The position numbers were made by a program, and so were the translations under genes. Below, piece by piece: positions 1 through 7,531 of a DNA stretch of 64,000 bases. The notes under the pieces are model-generated. The model was not told the origin of the DNA. It searched no databases and was given only the letters and a program-made list of their open reading frames with translations. This stretch comes from an uncultured Polaribacter sp. (GTDB taxonomy: Bacteria; Bacteroidota; Bacteroidia; Flavobacteriales; Flavobacteriaceae), in the NCBI GenBank assembly GCA_938084845.1, contig CALKEB010000016.1, positions 62,001-126,000 on the forward strand. The letters are read 5' to 3'. Numbering within the stretch: position 1 is the stretch's first letter; each line of letters opens with the position of its first letter.

Positions 1-201
1 AAATAAAATAAAAGAATAATGGTAAAAACTATAATTGTAGTATTGAAAGAGGTTTATTCCTCCAAAAAGTTTTTTTGATACATCAGGGTTAGAAAAGCTT
101 AAGAAATAAGAAGTTAATAAAATGCCTGATTGTATACATAGGCCAATAAATGCTAGCCATGTAAAGACATACATTATTTTTAATAGTTTGTTAGATCTCA
201 T
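1..201 (-). CDS. DUF2975 membrane protein, N-terminal part only
   Basis: The first 67 codons of a leftward gene run off the window edge with no stop. The translation starts MRSNKLLKIMYVFTWLAFIG and has a hydrophobic first membrane helix, followed by a loop (FSNPDVSKKLFGGINL) and an aromatic stretch. This pattern resembles the N-terminus of Bacteroidota DUF2975 proteins, which are small four-helix membrane proteins of unknown function. The ATG lies three bases after the stop of the next gene, so the two are surely co-transcribed. Together they look like a tandem pair of paralogues. DUF2975 genes are often followed by a small YozG-like HTH regulator; whether one follows lies outside the window. 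Confidence 0.6.
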   Translation of the reverse strand, partial: MRSNKLLKIMYVFTWLAFIGLCIQSGILLTSYFLSFSNPDVSKKLFGGINLFQYYNYSFYHYSFILF

Positions 202-204
202 ATA

Positions 205-705
205 CTAAATTGTTAAATCGTTTTCTTGTTTCTGGAGTTTTGCAATTTTGAAAATCTCACTTAAAATTAAGGAGAATAAACCAAAACAGATAATAACTAA
301 ATGCTGATTTAATCCAAATTCAATACCTATTTTTTGCGCAACATAAATTTTACTAATACTAGAAATTATCAAAGAAATAATGCCTGAAACTGTCAATAAA
401 TTTCCAATTTTCTTTAATGAATTGATTACTTCATTTTCAAAAACTTTAACCCTTAAGAAGTAATGTAAAACCTTTCTAAAAAAATACAAAGCTGCAATTA
501 TTAGCAAATAATTTAAAGCTGCTACAGCAAATAGTATTTTAGAATTAATATCTGAATGAAGAGATACTCCATTTATGTGAAGGTCTAACGCATTTAAATC
601 GATAAAGAAAATGCTAATTACAAAACCAATAATTAATAAAACAAATGGCATAGAGAAAATCCAAAGTAAATCTACTATGGCCTTTAAGATGTTAATTTTT
701 CTCAT
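205..705 (-). CDS. DUF2975 family membrane protein
   Basis: A 166-residue protein with four predicted membrane helices (about residues 12-35, 58-78, 100-120 and 135-152). It has the typical DUF2975 ending, a polar tail finishing NDLTI. The function of this family is unknown, and nothing here shows a substrate. It is the first gene of a leftward unit whose promoter lies at 727-734, and it is followed after three bases by a second DUF2975-like gene. The convergent assignment to sensing or regulation seen in some annotations is not supported by any motif I can see. Confidence 0.75.
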   Translation of the reverse strand: MRKINILKAIVDLLWIFSMPFVLLIIGFVISIFFIDLNALDLHINGVSLHSDINSKILFAVAALNYLLIIAALYFFRKVLHYFLRVKVFENEVINSLKKIGNLLTVSGIISLIISSISKIYVAQKIGIEFGLNQHLVIICFGLFSLILSEIFKIAKLQKQENDLTI

Positions 706-726
706 AAATTTTATATTTTGATGCTA

Positions 727-734
727 CAAAGATA
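727..734 (-). promoter_or_regulatory. Bacteroidota -7 promoter element for the DUF2975 pair
   Basis: CAAAGATA on the plus strand reads TATCTTTG on the minus strand, a perfect match to the TAnnTTTG -7 consensus of the Bacteroidota housekeeping sigma factor. It sits 22 bases upstream of the ATG at 705. A -33 element is not obvious. Confidence 0.6.
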
Positions 735-779
735 TAAAAATTATTGAAAAGCAATAATAAAGTATTAATAAAGAATAAA

Positions 780-1220
780 TTATACTTTTTTAATGACATT
801 TGTTACAATGCCCCAGATAAGAAAGTCGTTGTCTTCTGTTATTTTTATGATAGGGTAATTAGGATTTTCGGGTTGTAGCCATATTTCGTTTTGTACCACT
901 CGTAATCTTTTTACTGTAAATTCACCATCAATATAGCAAACTGCAATTTTTTTATCAGATGGTTCCAAACTTCTATCAATTACTAATAAATCGTCATGAT
1001 TTAAACCTGCGTTTATCATCGACTGACCTTTTACTTTAGCATAAAAAGTAGTTTCTTTATTTTTGATTAACGTATCGTCTAAAGATATTTTTTCTCCAGT
1101 AATATCCTCTGTTGTAGAGGGGAATCCTGCAGATATACCTGTATCAATCAATAAAGCTCCATCATGAATTGAGTCTTCGGGGGTAAAAAAAACTAGATTT
1201 TTTGAGGTTTTCATAGACAT
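780..1220 (-). CDS. umuD: UmuD-like S24 self-cleaving protein, orphan
   Basis: A 146-residue S24 peptidase. A cleavage site Ala31-Gly32 sits in ISAGFPS, the catalytic Ser67 in KGQSM, and the catalytic Lys104 in TVKRL. The spacings (Gly to Ser 35, Ser to Lys 37) equal those of E. coli UmuD (Gly25, Ser60, Lys97). There is no DNA-binding domain, so this is UmuD rather than LexA. By family knowledge UmuD is cleaved on RecA filaments, and UmuD' then joins UmuC in translesion polymerase V. No umuC follows: the next gene leftward is a DUF2975 protein. It lies 19 bases downstream of a MocR-type gene and probably shares its transcript. A second in-frame ATG at residue 3 could be the true start. Confidence 0.85.
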   Translation of the reverse strand: MSMKTSKNLVFFTPEDSIHDGALLIDTGISAGFPSTTEDITGEKISLDDTLIKNKETTFYAKVKGQSMINAGLNHDDLLVIDRSLEPSDKKIAVCYIDGEFTVKRLRVVQNEIWLQPENPNYPIIKITEDNDFLIWGIVTNVIKKV

Positions 1221-1239
1221 GCAAATTAAAACTTTTCTT

Positions 1240-2763
1240 TTAATTTTTCACTTTAATTTCTTTTAAATTATAAGTTATTACTGTATCGTATGCCTTTTTT
1301 AATTTTGGTATAATTATAAAAAGTTCTTCTTGTGTTAAATGGCCAAAACCAAAACGGATAGCACATGTTTTTTTATTTTGATATAATATTGTTTTTGGAA
1401 TAAATAAATTATTTTTTTCAGCTTCTTGTGTCAATTGAATGAGAGAGATGTGTTTGCTAAAAGATAACCAAATTGCCAGTCCGCCTTTAGGTATTTCCCA
1501 TGCTGCAATTTCAGAAAAATAGTGTTTTAATAACGTGTTTAAATAATCTCTACGTTCTTTATAAATAACAATATTTTTTTTCATTAAACGATAGATTTCG
1601 CCCTCATGAATTAACTCTGATAACATTTGTTGCTGAATTAAGTCTCCTTGTTCATCTAGCAAATACAAATAGTTTCTAGCTTCTTGAATTAAATTTTCTG
1701 GTGCAATTACAAATCCAGTTTGAAAGCTAGGAAACAATGATTGTCCAAGATTACCTAAATATATGACCATTCCATTATTATCTGAGTGTACCATTGGTGA
1801 AATAGGAGTATCTTCAAATTGAAAATCATAATCAAAATCATCTTCTAGGATGGCAAAACCATATTCTTTTGCTAATTTTAGTAATTCTTCTCTTCTGGTT
1901 TTACTTAAAGAAACCGTTGTTGGGTAATCTCTTTGTGAACAAACATAAACGCTTCGAATCGTATTTTTTTTAAAATTTTCTCGAATATAATTTACATTTA
2001 ATCCTTCATGATCTACAGGTATTGTAATAATAGTTGCACCTACTTGTTGAAAAATCATATTAGAAGTATACTTACTTAGTTCGCCCACAAGTACAATATC
2101 GTTTTTTTGAAGTAGTAACTGAGAAACAATATAAAGACTCATTTCTGTACTTCTTGTACTCATTAAGTTTTTGGGGTGTACCAATAGACCTCTTGTTCTA
2201 TTTAAATATTCACAAAGTTGTGTTTGAAACATAGATACCGTACTTTCTTGTATGCTGTTCCATTTCTGAATTAATGTTTTACGTTGCATGGCAGTACTAT
2301 ACCACCTTGTAAATTGATTTACTGGGTGAAGTCTTAAATCTGGCTTACCATCATTTATTGCATGCGTTTCTTTTGTTTTTTGAATGGTTGATGCTAAATG
2401 AAATGATTTTTGAAATGCAAAACCTGTTGTATTAACAATTTGATGTGTTTTGTTATTAGTAGGTAAGGTCTTTTTATTTAAATAATTCAGATTAGAGGCC
2501 AATACAAAAGTTCCCTTATTGGGTTTAATAACAACCCAACCCTGTGAGGCCAATTCATCATAAATAGCAACTGCAGTATTTCTATGTATTTGAAGTAGTT
2601 TTGCAACTATTCTTGTTCCAGGTAGTTTTGTATTACTTGCAATACTATTACTTTGAAAAAGAGCAATAAACCTTTGGGCAGCTTGAATATATATTGGCTT
2701 CGATGATGAAGCTTTAAAAACAACATGTTTTTTTATAATTGCTAAATCTGGACTATCTATCAT
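1240..2763 (-). CDS. MocR/GntR-family regulator with degenerate PLP site
   Basis: A 507-residue protein with a GntR winged helix (about residues 20-90, with KLPGTRIVAKLL and HRNTAVAIYDEL) followed by a fold-type I aminotransferase-like domain (about 130-500), the MocR/PdxR arrangement. In MocR proteins the second domain binds PLP through a Lys in a GTFSKSLFPSLR-like motif. Here the motif reads GNLGQSLFPSFQ, so the Lys is Gln341 and the phosphate-binding Arg is Gln348. The usual Tyr after the EDD acid pair is Phe310. The late Arg in AIRFGF is kept. This regulator therefore probably does not form an internal aldimine; it may bind another ligand or none. It is divergent from a TonB-dependent receptor (68-base gap) and followed by umuD. 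Its target is unknown. Confidence 0.85.
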   Translation of the reverse strand: MIDSPDLAIIKKHVVFKASSSKPIYIQAAQRFIALFQSNSIASNTKLPGTRIVAKLLQIHRNTAVAIYDELASQGWVVIKPNKGTFVLASNLNYLNKKTLPTNNKTHQIVNTTGFAFQKSFHLASTIQKTKETHAINDGKPDLRLHPVNQFTRWYSTAMQRKTLIQKWNSIQESTVSMFQTQLCEYLNRTRGLLVHPKNLMSTRSTEMSLYIVSQLLLQKNDIVLVGELSKYTSNMIFQQVGATIITIPVDHEGLNVNYIRENFKKNTIRSVYVCSQRDYPTTVSLSKTRREELLKLAKEYGFAILEDDFDYDFQFEDTPISPMVHSDNNGMVIYLGNLGQSLFPSFQTGFVIAPENLIQEARNYLYLLDEQGDLIQQQMLSELIHEGEIYRLMKKNIVIYKERRDYLNTLLKHYFSEIAAWEIPKGGLAIWLSFSKHISLIQLTQEAEKNNLFIPKTILYQNKKTCAIRFGFGHLTQEELFIIIPKLKKAYDTVITYNLKEIKVKN

Positions 2764-2772
2764 TTAAAAACC

Positions 2773-2790
2773 GGACTACTTAAGATGTCC
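2773..2790. promoter_or_regulatory. Imperfect palindrome, candidate operator
   Basis: GGACTACTTAAGATGTCC is an 18-bp imperfect palindrome (GGAC, then CTTAAG in the centre, then GTCC). It lies in the 68-base gap between the divergent MocR-type regulator and the TonB-dependent receptor. The position suits an operator for the regulator, but no binding consensus is known to me, and MocR proteins often use direct repeats. A GATTTTTG at 2801-2808, one base off the -7 consensus, may serve the receptor gene. Confidence 0.35.
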
Positions 2791-2831
2791 ATAAAGTTAC
2801 GATTTTTGCCCAAAATATAACTGATACATTT

Positions 2832-4655
2832 ATGAAAATTAAAATTACCTTATTACTTATAATTATTTTTATGTGCTCTAATGTTCTAAGAGCACAGTCT
2901 AACGCTATAAAAAATGATACTTTAAAAGAAGTTGTAATTACATCTGCGAGAATAGATTTGCCTTTTAAAGAAAACTCAAGAACTATTAATGTTATTACAA
3001 GTAAAGATATTGTCAATAGCGCAGCTACAAATGTTGCAGATGTATTACAGTTAGTAGCTGGTGTTGATATAAGAAGAAGAGGAACTGCAGGTAGCCAAGC
3101 AGATTTATACATAAGAGGTGGTGGTTTTGACCAAACGTTACTTTTAATTGATGGTATTAAAATGGACGATGCTCAAACAGGACATCATACATTAAACGCG
3201 GCTTTGCCCATTGAGGTGATAGAAAGAATAGAAATTATTAAGGGTCCAGCAGCAAGAATATTTGGGCAAAATGCTTTTACAGGTGCTATTAATATTGTAA
3301 CTAAAAAGAACCTACAAAACTCGGTATCTGCCAATATTGAAACAGGTTCTTTTGGGCAATTAAATGGTTCTGTAACTGTTGGTAAAGAGTTTAAAAACTC
3401 ATCATTCATTGCACACGTTGGTGCTTTATTTTCAAACGGATATAGGAATAATTCTGATTACAACAACTATAATTATTTTTTAAAAGGTGTTTTTAATAAA
3501 ACCAAGCAGCCTATTGAGATGATTGCTACGTTCTTTGATAAAAAGTTTGGTGCAGAAAACTTTTATACAACAAATCCAAATTGGAATGAGTATGAAGAAA
3601 CACAAAATAGTGTATTAGGTTTCTCTACTACTTTTAATACCGGTAATTTTAAAATTAAACCAAGAATTTATTGGAGAAGAGGTCAAGATATTTTTTTATT
3701 AAAAAGAGATGATCCATCTTTCTTTAGAAATTTACACATCACCAATAAAATCGGTGTAGAAACAAATCTCTCATACAGGTCAAGTTTAGGGATTACAGGC
3801 TTTGGGGTAGATATTTCTCGTTTTTCTATTAGTAGTAATAATTTAGGAGATAGAAATAGAACTATGGCAAATCTATTTTTAGAACATCGTTTTGTTTTTG
3901 GAGATTTTATAGACATTACTCCTGGTGTAGCTGTTACCTATTTTTCTGATTTTGATTTTAATACCTTTCCAGGATTAGATGTAGGGGTACAAATCTCAGA
4001 AAACTTTAAAGCTTATGGTAATGTAGGGTACACTTTTAGAGCGCCAACTTTTACTGATTTATTTTACAACAGCCCAACAACTTCTGGGAACATAAATTTA
4101 GAACCAGAAAGTGCATTTGCTCAAGAAATTGGTGTAAAGTTTAGCGCTTTAAACTTTTTAGCTTCTATAGCAATTTTTAATAGAGATTCAGATAATTTAA
4201 TAGATTTTATAAGACCCAACAGTAATACAGATGTTTTTACAGCAACCAATATTGCTGAAGTAAATACAAAAGGAATTGAGTTTGATGCTACTTACTTGTT
4301 TAAACTAAATGATTTTAATCAAAGTTTAAAAGTAGGGTATTCTTATTTAGAAGATGATATTATAGATCAAAACCCAGAATTATCTCGGTATTCTCTAAAC
4401 ACTTTAAGACATCAATTTATTACACAATTTTCGAGTTCATTTATTAAAAATGTAAGACATAATATAATGTATAAACACGCAGAACGTACTACTGGACAAA
4501 GTTATAATGTGTGGGACGCGTCAATAATTTTAGATGTTAAAAAAGTTAGTTTTACAGTAACAGCTAACAACATATTTAATGCAGAATATATAGAAAGTGG
4601 TTTTGTACCAATGCCTGGAAGCGCTGTTTTAGCTGGTTTACGATATAATTTATAG
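2832..4655 (+). CDS. TonB-dependent outer membrane receptor
   Basis: A 607-residue receptor with a signal peptide ending near RAQ (residue 22). A TonB-box-like EVVITSAR lies around residues 33-40. The plug domain (about 40-150) contains GVDIRRRG, the DLYIRGGGFDQTLLLIDG motif and IERIEIIKGPAARIFG. A 22-strand barrel follows and closes with GLRYNL. The length matches the small BtuB/CirA-like class rather than SusC (about 1000). It carries a siderophore, vitamin or other scarce ligand; the sequence does not say which. There is no partner lipoprotein. It is divergent from a MocR-type regulator, which makes a cofactor-like ligand an attractive but unproven guess. Confidence 0.88.
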   Translation: MKIKITLLLIIIFMCSNVLRAQSNAIKNDTLKEVVITSARIDLPFKENSRTINVITSKDIVNSAATNVADVLQLVAGVDIRRRGTAGSQADLYIRGGGFDQTLLLIDGIKMDDAQTGHHTLNAALPIEVIERIEIIKGPAARIFGQNAFTGAINIVTKKNLQNSVSANIETGSFGQLNGSVTVGKEFKNSSFIAHVGALFSNGYRNNSDYNNYNYFLKGVFNKTKQPIEMIATFFDKKFGAENFYTTNPNWNEYEETQNSVLGFSTTFNTGNFKIKPRIYWRRGQDIFLLKRDDPSFFRNLHITNKIGVETNLSYRSSLGITGFGVDISRFSISSNNLGDRNRTMANLFLEHRFVFGDFIDITPGVAVTYFSDFDFNTFPGLDVGVQISENFKAYGNVGYTFRAPTFTDLFYNSPTTSGNINLEPESAFAQEIGVKFSALNFLASIAIFNRDSDNLIDFIRPNSNTDVFTATNIAEVNTKGIEFDATYLFKLNDFNQSLKVGYSYLEDDIIDQNPELSRYSLNTLRHQFITQFSSSFIKNVRHNIMYKHAERTTGQSYNVWDASIILDVKKVSFTVTANNIFNAEYIESGFVPMPGSAVLAGLRYNL

Positions 4656-4683
4656 AGGACTATTTAGTTATAAATAGTTAAAA

Positions 4684-4718
4684 GTCATTACCTTTTATTG
4701 AAGGTAGTGGCTTTTTTT
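4684..4718 (+). terminator. Intrinsic terminator after the TonB receptor gene
   Basis: An 11-bp stem (GTCATTACCTT pairing with AAGGTAGTGGC, some G-U pairs) is followed by seven T residues, 28 bases after the stop codon. Confidence 0.8.
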
Positions 4719-4820
4719 ATTTACATGTAGTAAAGACGAATGCAATTAACAAAAGCCTTAAAATTAGGTGGCTATTAAAAAAGGAGCGGATGATCGATAA
4801 GCAGCAATTCGCTTTAGATA

Positions 4821-4850
4821 AAAAAAACCATGCCAATGGCATGGTTTTTT
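4821..4850. terminator. Bidirectional terminator, mainly for rseP
   Basis: A hairpin with CCATGCC and GGCATGG arms and a three-base loop, flanked by A7 and T6. It works in both directions and lies 18 bases beyond the end of the leftward rseP gene. The stretch between the two terminators (4719-4820) holds nothing I can identify. Confidence 0.8.
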
Positions 4851-4867
4851 ATAAATGCAATGTATCG

Positions 4868-6214
4868 CTATTTTAATAGTCTAAAGAGATCATTTCCGTT
4901 AGCAAATAGTAATAATGCTATTAATAATACAAAACCAACTAATTGGGCATATTCTAAGAATTTATCACCAGGTTTTTTGCCTGTAATCATTTCCCAAAGC
5001 GTAAATACTACATGTCCTCCGTCAAGAGCAGGAATAGGTAATAGATTCATAAACCCTAGCATAATAGATAAAAATGCTGTAATATTCCAAAAAGAAACAG
5101 CACTCCATTCGTCAGGAAAAATACTTCCAATAGAAATAAAACCACCTAGACCTTTATAAGCTCCAGTACTTGGATTAAATATTTTTTTAAGTTGCTTTAC
5201 ATAATCTGTTAAGGTTTTCCAAGATTTATTAAAACCTGCAGGTATTGCCTCCACAAAAGAATACTTAATATTTGCTAAATCATAATAGCCTAATTTTTCT
5301 AAGTCGGTTAAAGGAACTGTGGTAAATACAACACCAAGTGCTCCTTTTTCTGTAACTTGAAGGTTTACTTCTTTAACAGAATTATTTCTTAAAACAGTAG
5401 CTGTTATTTCTTGACCTTTATACTTATTTAAAATATTTTTTGCTTCATCATAATACTTTATAGAGGTGCCATTAATACTAGTTAAAATGTCTCTAGTTTC
5501 TAAAGCGCTCTCTGTATTTGGTGAATCTTCAGATATTTGACCAATTACAAAAGGGTAACGAGGGTATAAAAATGGACCTGCATCTTTACCTCTTTCCATT
5601 AACTGAGCTATAAAATCTGTAGGAATTTCTTTCTGTAAGACCTCTCCATTTCTTTCAATTTCAAAATCATTACCATTTATAAATTCTAAAGATAAGTTTG
5701 CAAACTTTTTTATTTTTTTACCATCTACGGTTAAAATTTTGTCACCCGTTTGTAATCCTAAATTCAAAGCTAAAGAATCTTGTACCCAAACCCCATCTGT
5801 TAAATTATCATTTGGTAAATATTGCTCTCCATAAGAATACATGAGCATGATGTAAATAAAAATACCTAGTACAAAGTTTACAAACACACCCCCTAACATA
5901 ATAATTAAACGTTGCCAAGCTGGTTTTGATCTAAATTCCCAAGGTTGAGCAGGTTGTTTCATTTGCTCAGTATCCATGCTTTCATCTATCATTCCAGAGA
6001 TTTTAACATAACCTCCTAAAGGAATCCAACCTATACCATATACAGTTTCACCCACTTTTTTCTTTACTAAAGAAAATTTATAGTCAAAAAATAAATAGAA
6101 TTTTTCTACTCTTGTTTTAAATAGTTTTGCTGGGATAAAATGCCCTAATTCATGCAAAACAATTAATAAAGATAGACTTAAAATAAATTGAGATGCTTTT
6201 ATAATAATTTCCAT
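4868..6214 (-). CDS. rseP: RseP-type site-2 zinc metalloprotease
   Basis: A 448-residue intramembrane protease of the M50B family. The zinc motif HELGH is at residues 21-25 in the first membrane helix. Periplasmic PDZ regions occupy the middle (including LNLGLQTGDKILTVDGK), and LDGGH at 397-401 is in the C-terminal membrane segment. By family knowledge it makes the second cut in anti-sigma factors and clears remnant signal peptides. It stands alone here, without the dxr, cdsA or bamA neighbours seen in proteobacteria. A -7 element at 6243-6250 supports its own promoter, and the hairpin at 4821-4850 ends the transcript. Confidence 0.93.
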   Translation of the reverse strand: MEIIIKASQFILSLSLLIVLHELGHFIPAKLFKTRVEKFYLFFDYKFSLVKKKVGETVYGIGWIPLGGYVKISGMIDESMDTEQMKQPAQPWEFRSKPAWQRLIIMLGGVFVNFVLGIFIYIMLMYSYGEQYLPNDNLTDGVWVQDSLALNLGLQTGDKILTVDGKKIKKFANLSLEFINGNDFEIERNGEVLQKEIPTDFIAQLMERGKDAGPFLYPRYPFVIGQISEDSPNTESALETRDILTSINGTSIKYYDEAKNILNKYKGQEITATVLRNNSVKEVNLQVTEKGALGVVFTTVPLTDLEKLGYYDLANIKYSFVEAIPAGFNKSWKTLTDYVKQLKKIFNPSTGAYKGLGGFISIGSIFPDEWSAVSFWNITAFLSIMLGFMNLLPIPALDGGHVVFTLWEMITGKKPGDKFLEYAQLVGFVLLIALLLFANGNDLFRLLK

Positions 6215-6242
6215 TCGGTATTTTCTCTAAATTGTTAAGCTA

Positions 6243-6250
6243 CAAAGGTA
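6243..6250 (-). promoter_or_regulatory. -7 promoter element for rseP
   Basis: CAAAGGTA on the plus strand is TACCTTTG on the minus strand, a match to TAnnTTTG. It lies 29 bases before the rseP ATG. Confidence 0.55.
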
Positions 6251-6358
6251 CATTTTTAAAGAGAGTTTAAAAAGTAAACTTAAAAGTTGGTTTGCTAAAT
6301 TAACACTCTTTTAGGTTTATTATTTTAATCAGTACTTTTTTTGCATTTTTTTAAGCTG

Positions 6359-6366
6359 TAAATTTG
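6359..6366 (+). promoter_or_regulatory. -7 promoter element for the SCO gene
   Basis: TAAATTTG matches TAnnTTTG and ends 17 bases before the ATG at 6384. A TTG at 6341-6343 could be the -33 element with a short 15-base spacer. Confidence 0.55.
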
Positions 6367-6383
6367 CAGAAGACACATTTATT

Positions 6384-7064
6384 ATGGATTTAAAATTTTT
6401 TAAGAAAAGTAAGGCCACTGTAATTTTCTTGGTTGTTTTTTCTGTATTTACTATCCCTGTTTTTTATCATTTGTTAAAAGTAGATAAGAAATTAAAAGTA
6501 TACAGTCCTTCTGATGTAAATCCTAGTTTGGTTCATGAATCTATTAAGCACATTACAAAAGATCATACCATTGCTGACTTTGAGTTGATCAATCAAAATG
6601 GCAAAATTATCACTCAAAAAGATTATAAAGGCAAAATATATATCGCAGATTTTTTCTTTACAAGATGTACAAATATTTGTGTAGTTATGGCATACAATAT
6701 GAATGAGCTACAAGAATATTATAAAAATGATAATGATATTATGTTTCTAAGCCATTCTGTAACTCCGGTGATGGATAGTGTTCCTGTTTTAAAAGAATAT
6801 GCCTTAAATAAAGGGGTTATTGATGGTAAATGGAATGTAACTACTGGTGCTAAAAAACACATTTACGATTTAGCAAGAAAAAGTTATTTTGCTGTGATTG
6901 AAGATGGTGATGGAGGTGAAGATGATTTTATTCATACAGAACAATTTGTACTTATTGATAAAGAAAGAAGAATTAGAGGCTATTATGATGGCACAAATAA
7001 AGAGGATATGCAAAAGTTGAAAGACGATATGGTTTTGCTTAAAGAAGAATATAAAAATAAGTAA
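6384..7064 (+). CDS. SCO1/SenC-type copper protein
   Basis: A 226-residue protein with one N-terminal membrane anchor (residues 11-31) and a thioredoxin-fold periplasmic domain. The copper ligands of the SCO family are present: Cys95 and Cys99 (RCTNIC) and His184 (FIHTEQ). The prolines usual in the CPxxCP motif are missing, which leaves CTNIC. By family knowledge SCO proteins deliver copper to, or reduce the CuA site of, cytochrome c oxidase. No oxidase genes lie nearby, so its partner is elsewhere. It is a single gene with its own promoter at 6359-6366. Confidence 0.88.
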   Translation: MDLKFFKKSKATVIFLVVFSVFTIPVFYHLLKVDKKLKVYSPSDVNPSLVHESIKHITKDHTIADFELINQNGKIITQKDYKGKIYIADFFFTRCTNICVVMAYNMNELQEYYKNDNDIMFLSHSVTPVMDSVPVLKEYALNKGVIDGKWNVTTGAKKHIYDLARKSYFAVIEDGDGGEDDFIHTEQFVLIDKERRIRGYYDGTNKEDMQKLKDDMVLLKEEYKNK

Positions 7065-7246
7065 TGGAATTTTTATAGTTCTTTATCTTCAATACTTTTA
7101 ATTTAACACTGATAATTACTAATTTTTGATTCACCATTTGCTAAAATGGATATAGAACTTTCACTTTACGAAATAGTCTCATCTCTTTAATGTTTGTCGT
7201 TTACTTTTTTTTAAATTAAAGTAATTTTAAAAATGATTCAAACAAG

Positions 7247-7278
7247 TTGTTTAGAATCATTCTAAAGTATTATCTTTG
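7247..7278 (+). promoter_or_regulatory. feo promoter with embedded palindromic operator
   Basis: A -33 TTG (7247-7249) and a -7 TATCTTTG (7271-7278) bracket a 21-base spacer. Inside the spacer is the 17-bp perfect palindrome TTTAGAATCATTCTAAA (7250-7266, 8-1-8). A repressor bound there would block both promoter elements. Given the feoAB genes below, the natural candidate is a metal-responsive Fur- or DtxR-family repressor; which one is inference. No other gene is visible in the gap 7065-7300. Confidence 0.75.
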
Positions 7279-7300
7279 CAAACTAAATTAATATACATTT

Positions 7301-7531
7301 TTGAACACAATTGCAACTTTACATGTTGGAGAAATTGGTTACATATCTGAAGAATCTTTAGATATAATTCCATTAAAATTGTTAGAAATGGGTTGTTTGC
7401 CTGGAGCAGAAGTAGAACTTATACAACAAGCTCCTTTAAAAGACCCAATTTACATTTGTGTTAATGGCAGTCATTTGGCCATTAGAAAAGAAACTGCAGC
7501 AATGATTCAAATCTTAAAAAGCGAAGTTTAA
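7301..7531 (+). CDS. feoA: FeoA, ferrous iron transport SH3-like protein
   Basis: A 76-residue cytoplasmic protein of the FeoA family (a small beta-barrel). The core is GEIGYISEE, the LLEMGCLPGAEVELIQQAPL segment typical of the family, and a final GSHLAIRKE. The start is TTG at 7301; the first in-frame ATG would remove the conserved N-terminal strand, so TTG is preferred. The -7 element ends 22 bases upstream. The stop overlaps the feoB ATG by one base (TAATG), so translation is coupled. By family knowledge it supports FeoB. Confidence 0.92.
   Translation: MNTIATLHVGEIGYISEESLDIIPLKLLEMGCLPGAEVELIQQAPLKDPIYICVNGSHLAIRKETAAMIQILKSEV

Noticed and set aside
2780-3112. Leftward open frame of 110 codons across the start of the TonB receptor gene
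   Set aside because: It is the antisense of a clear receptor plug domain and has no recognisable features.
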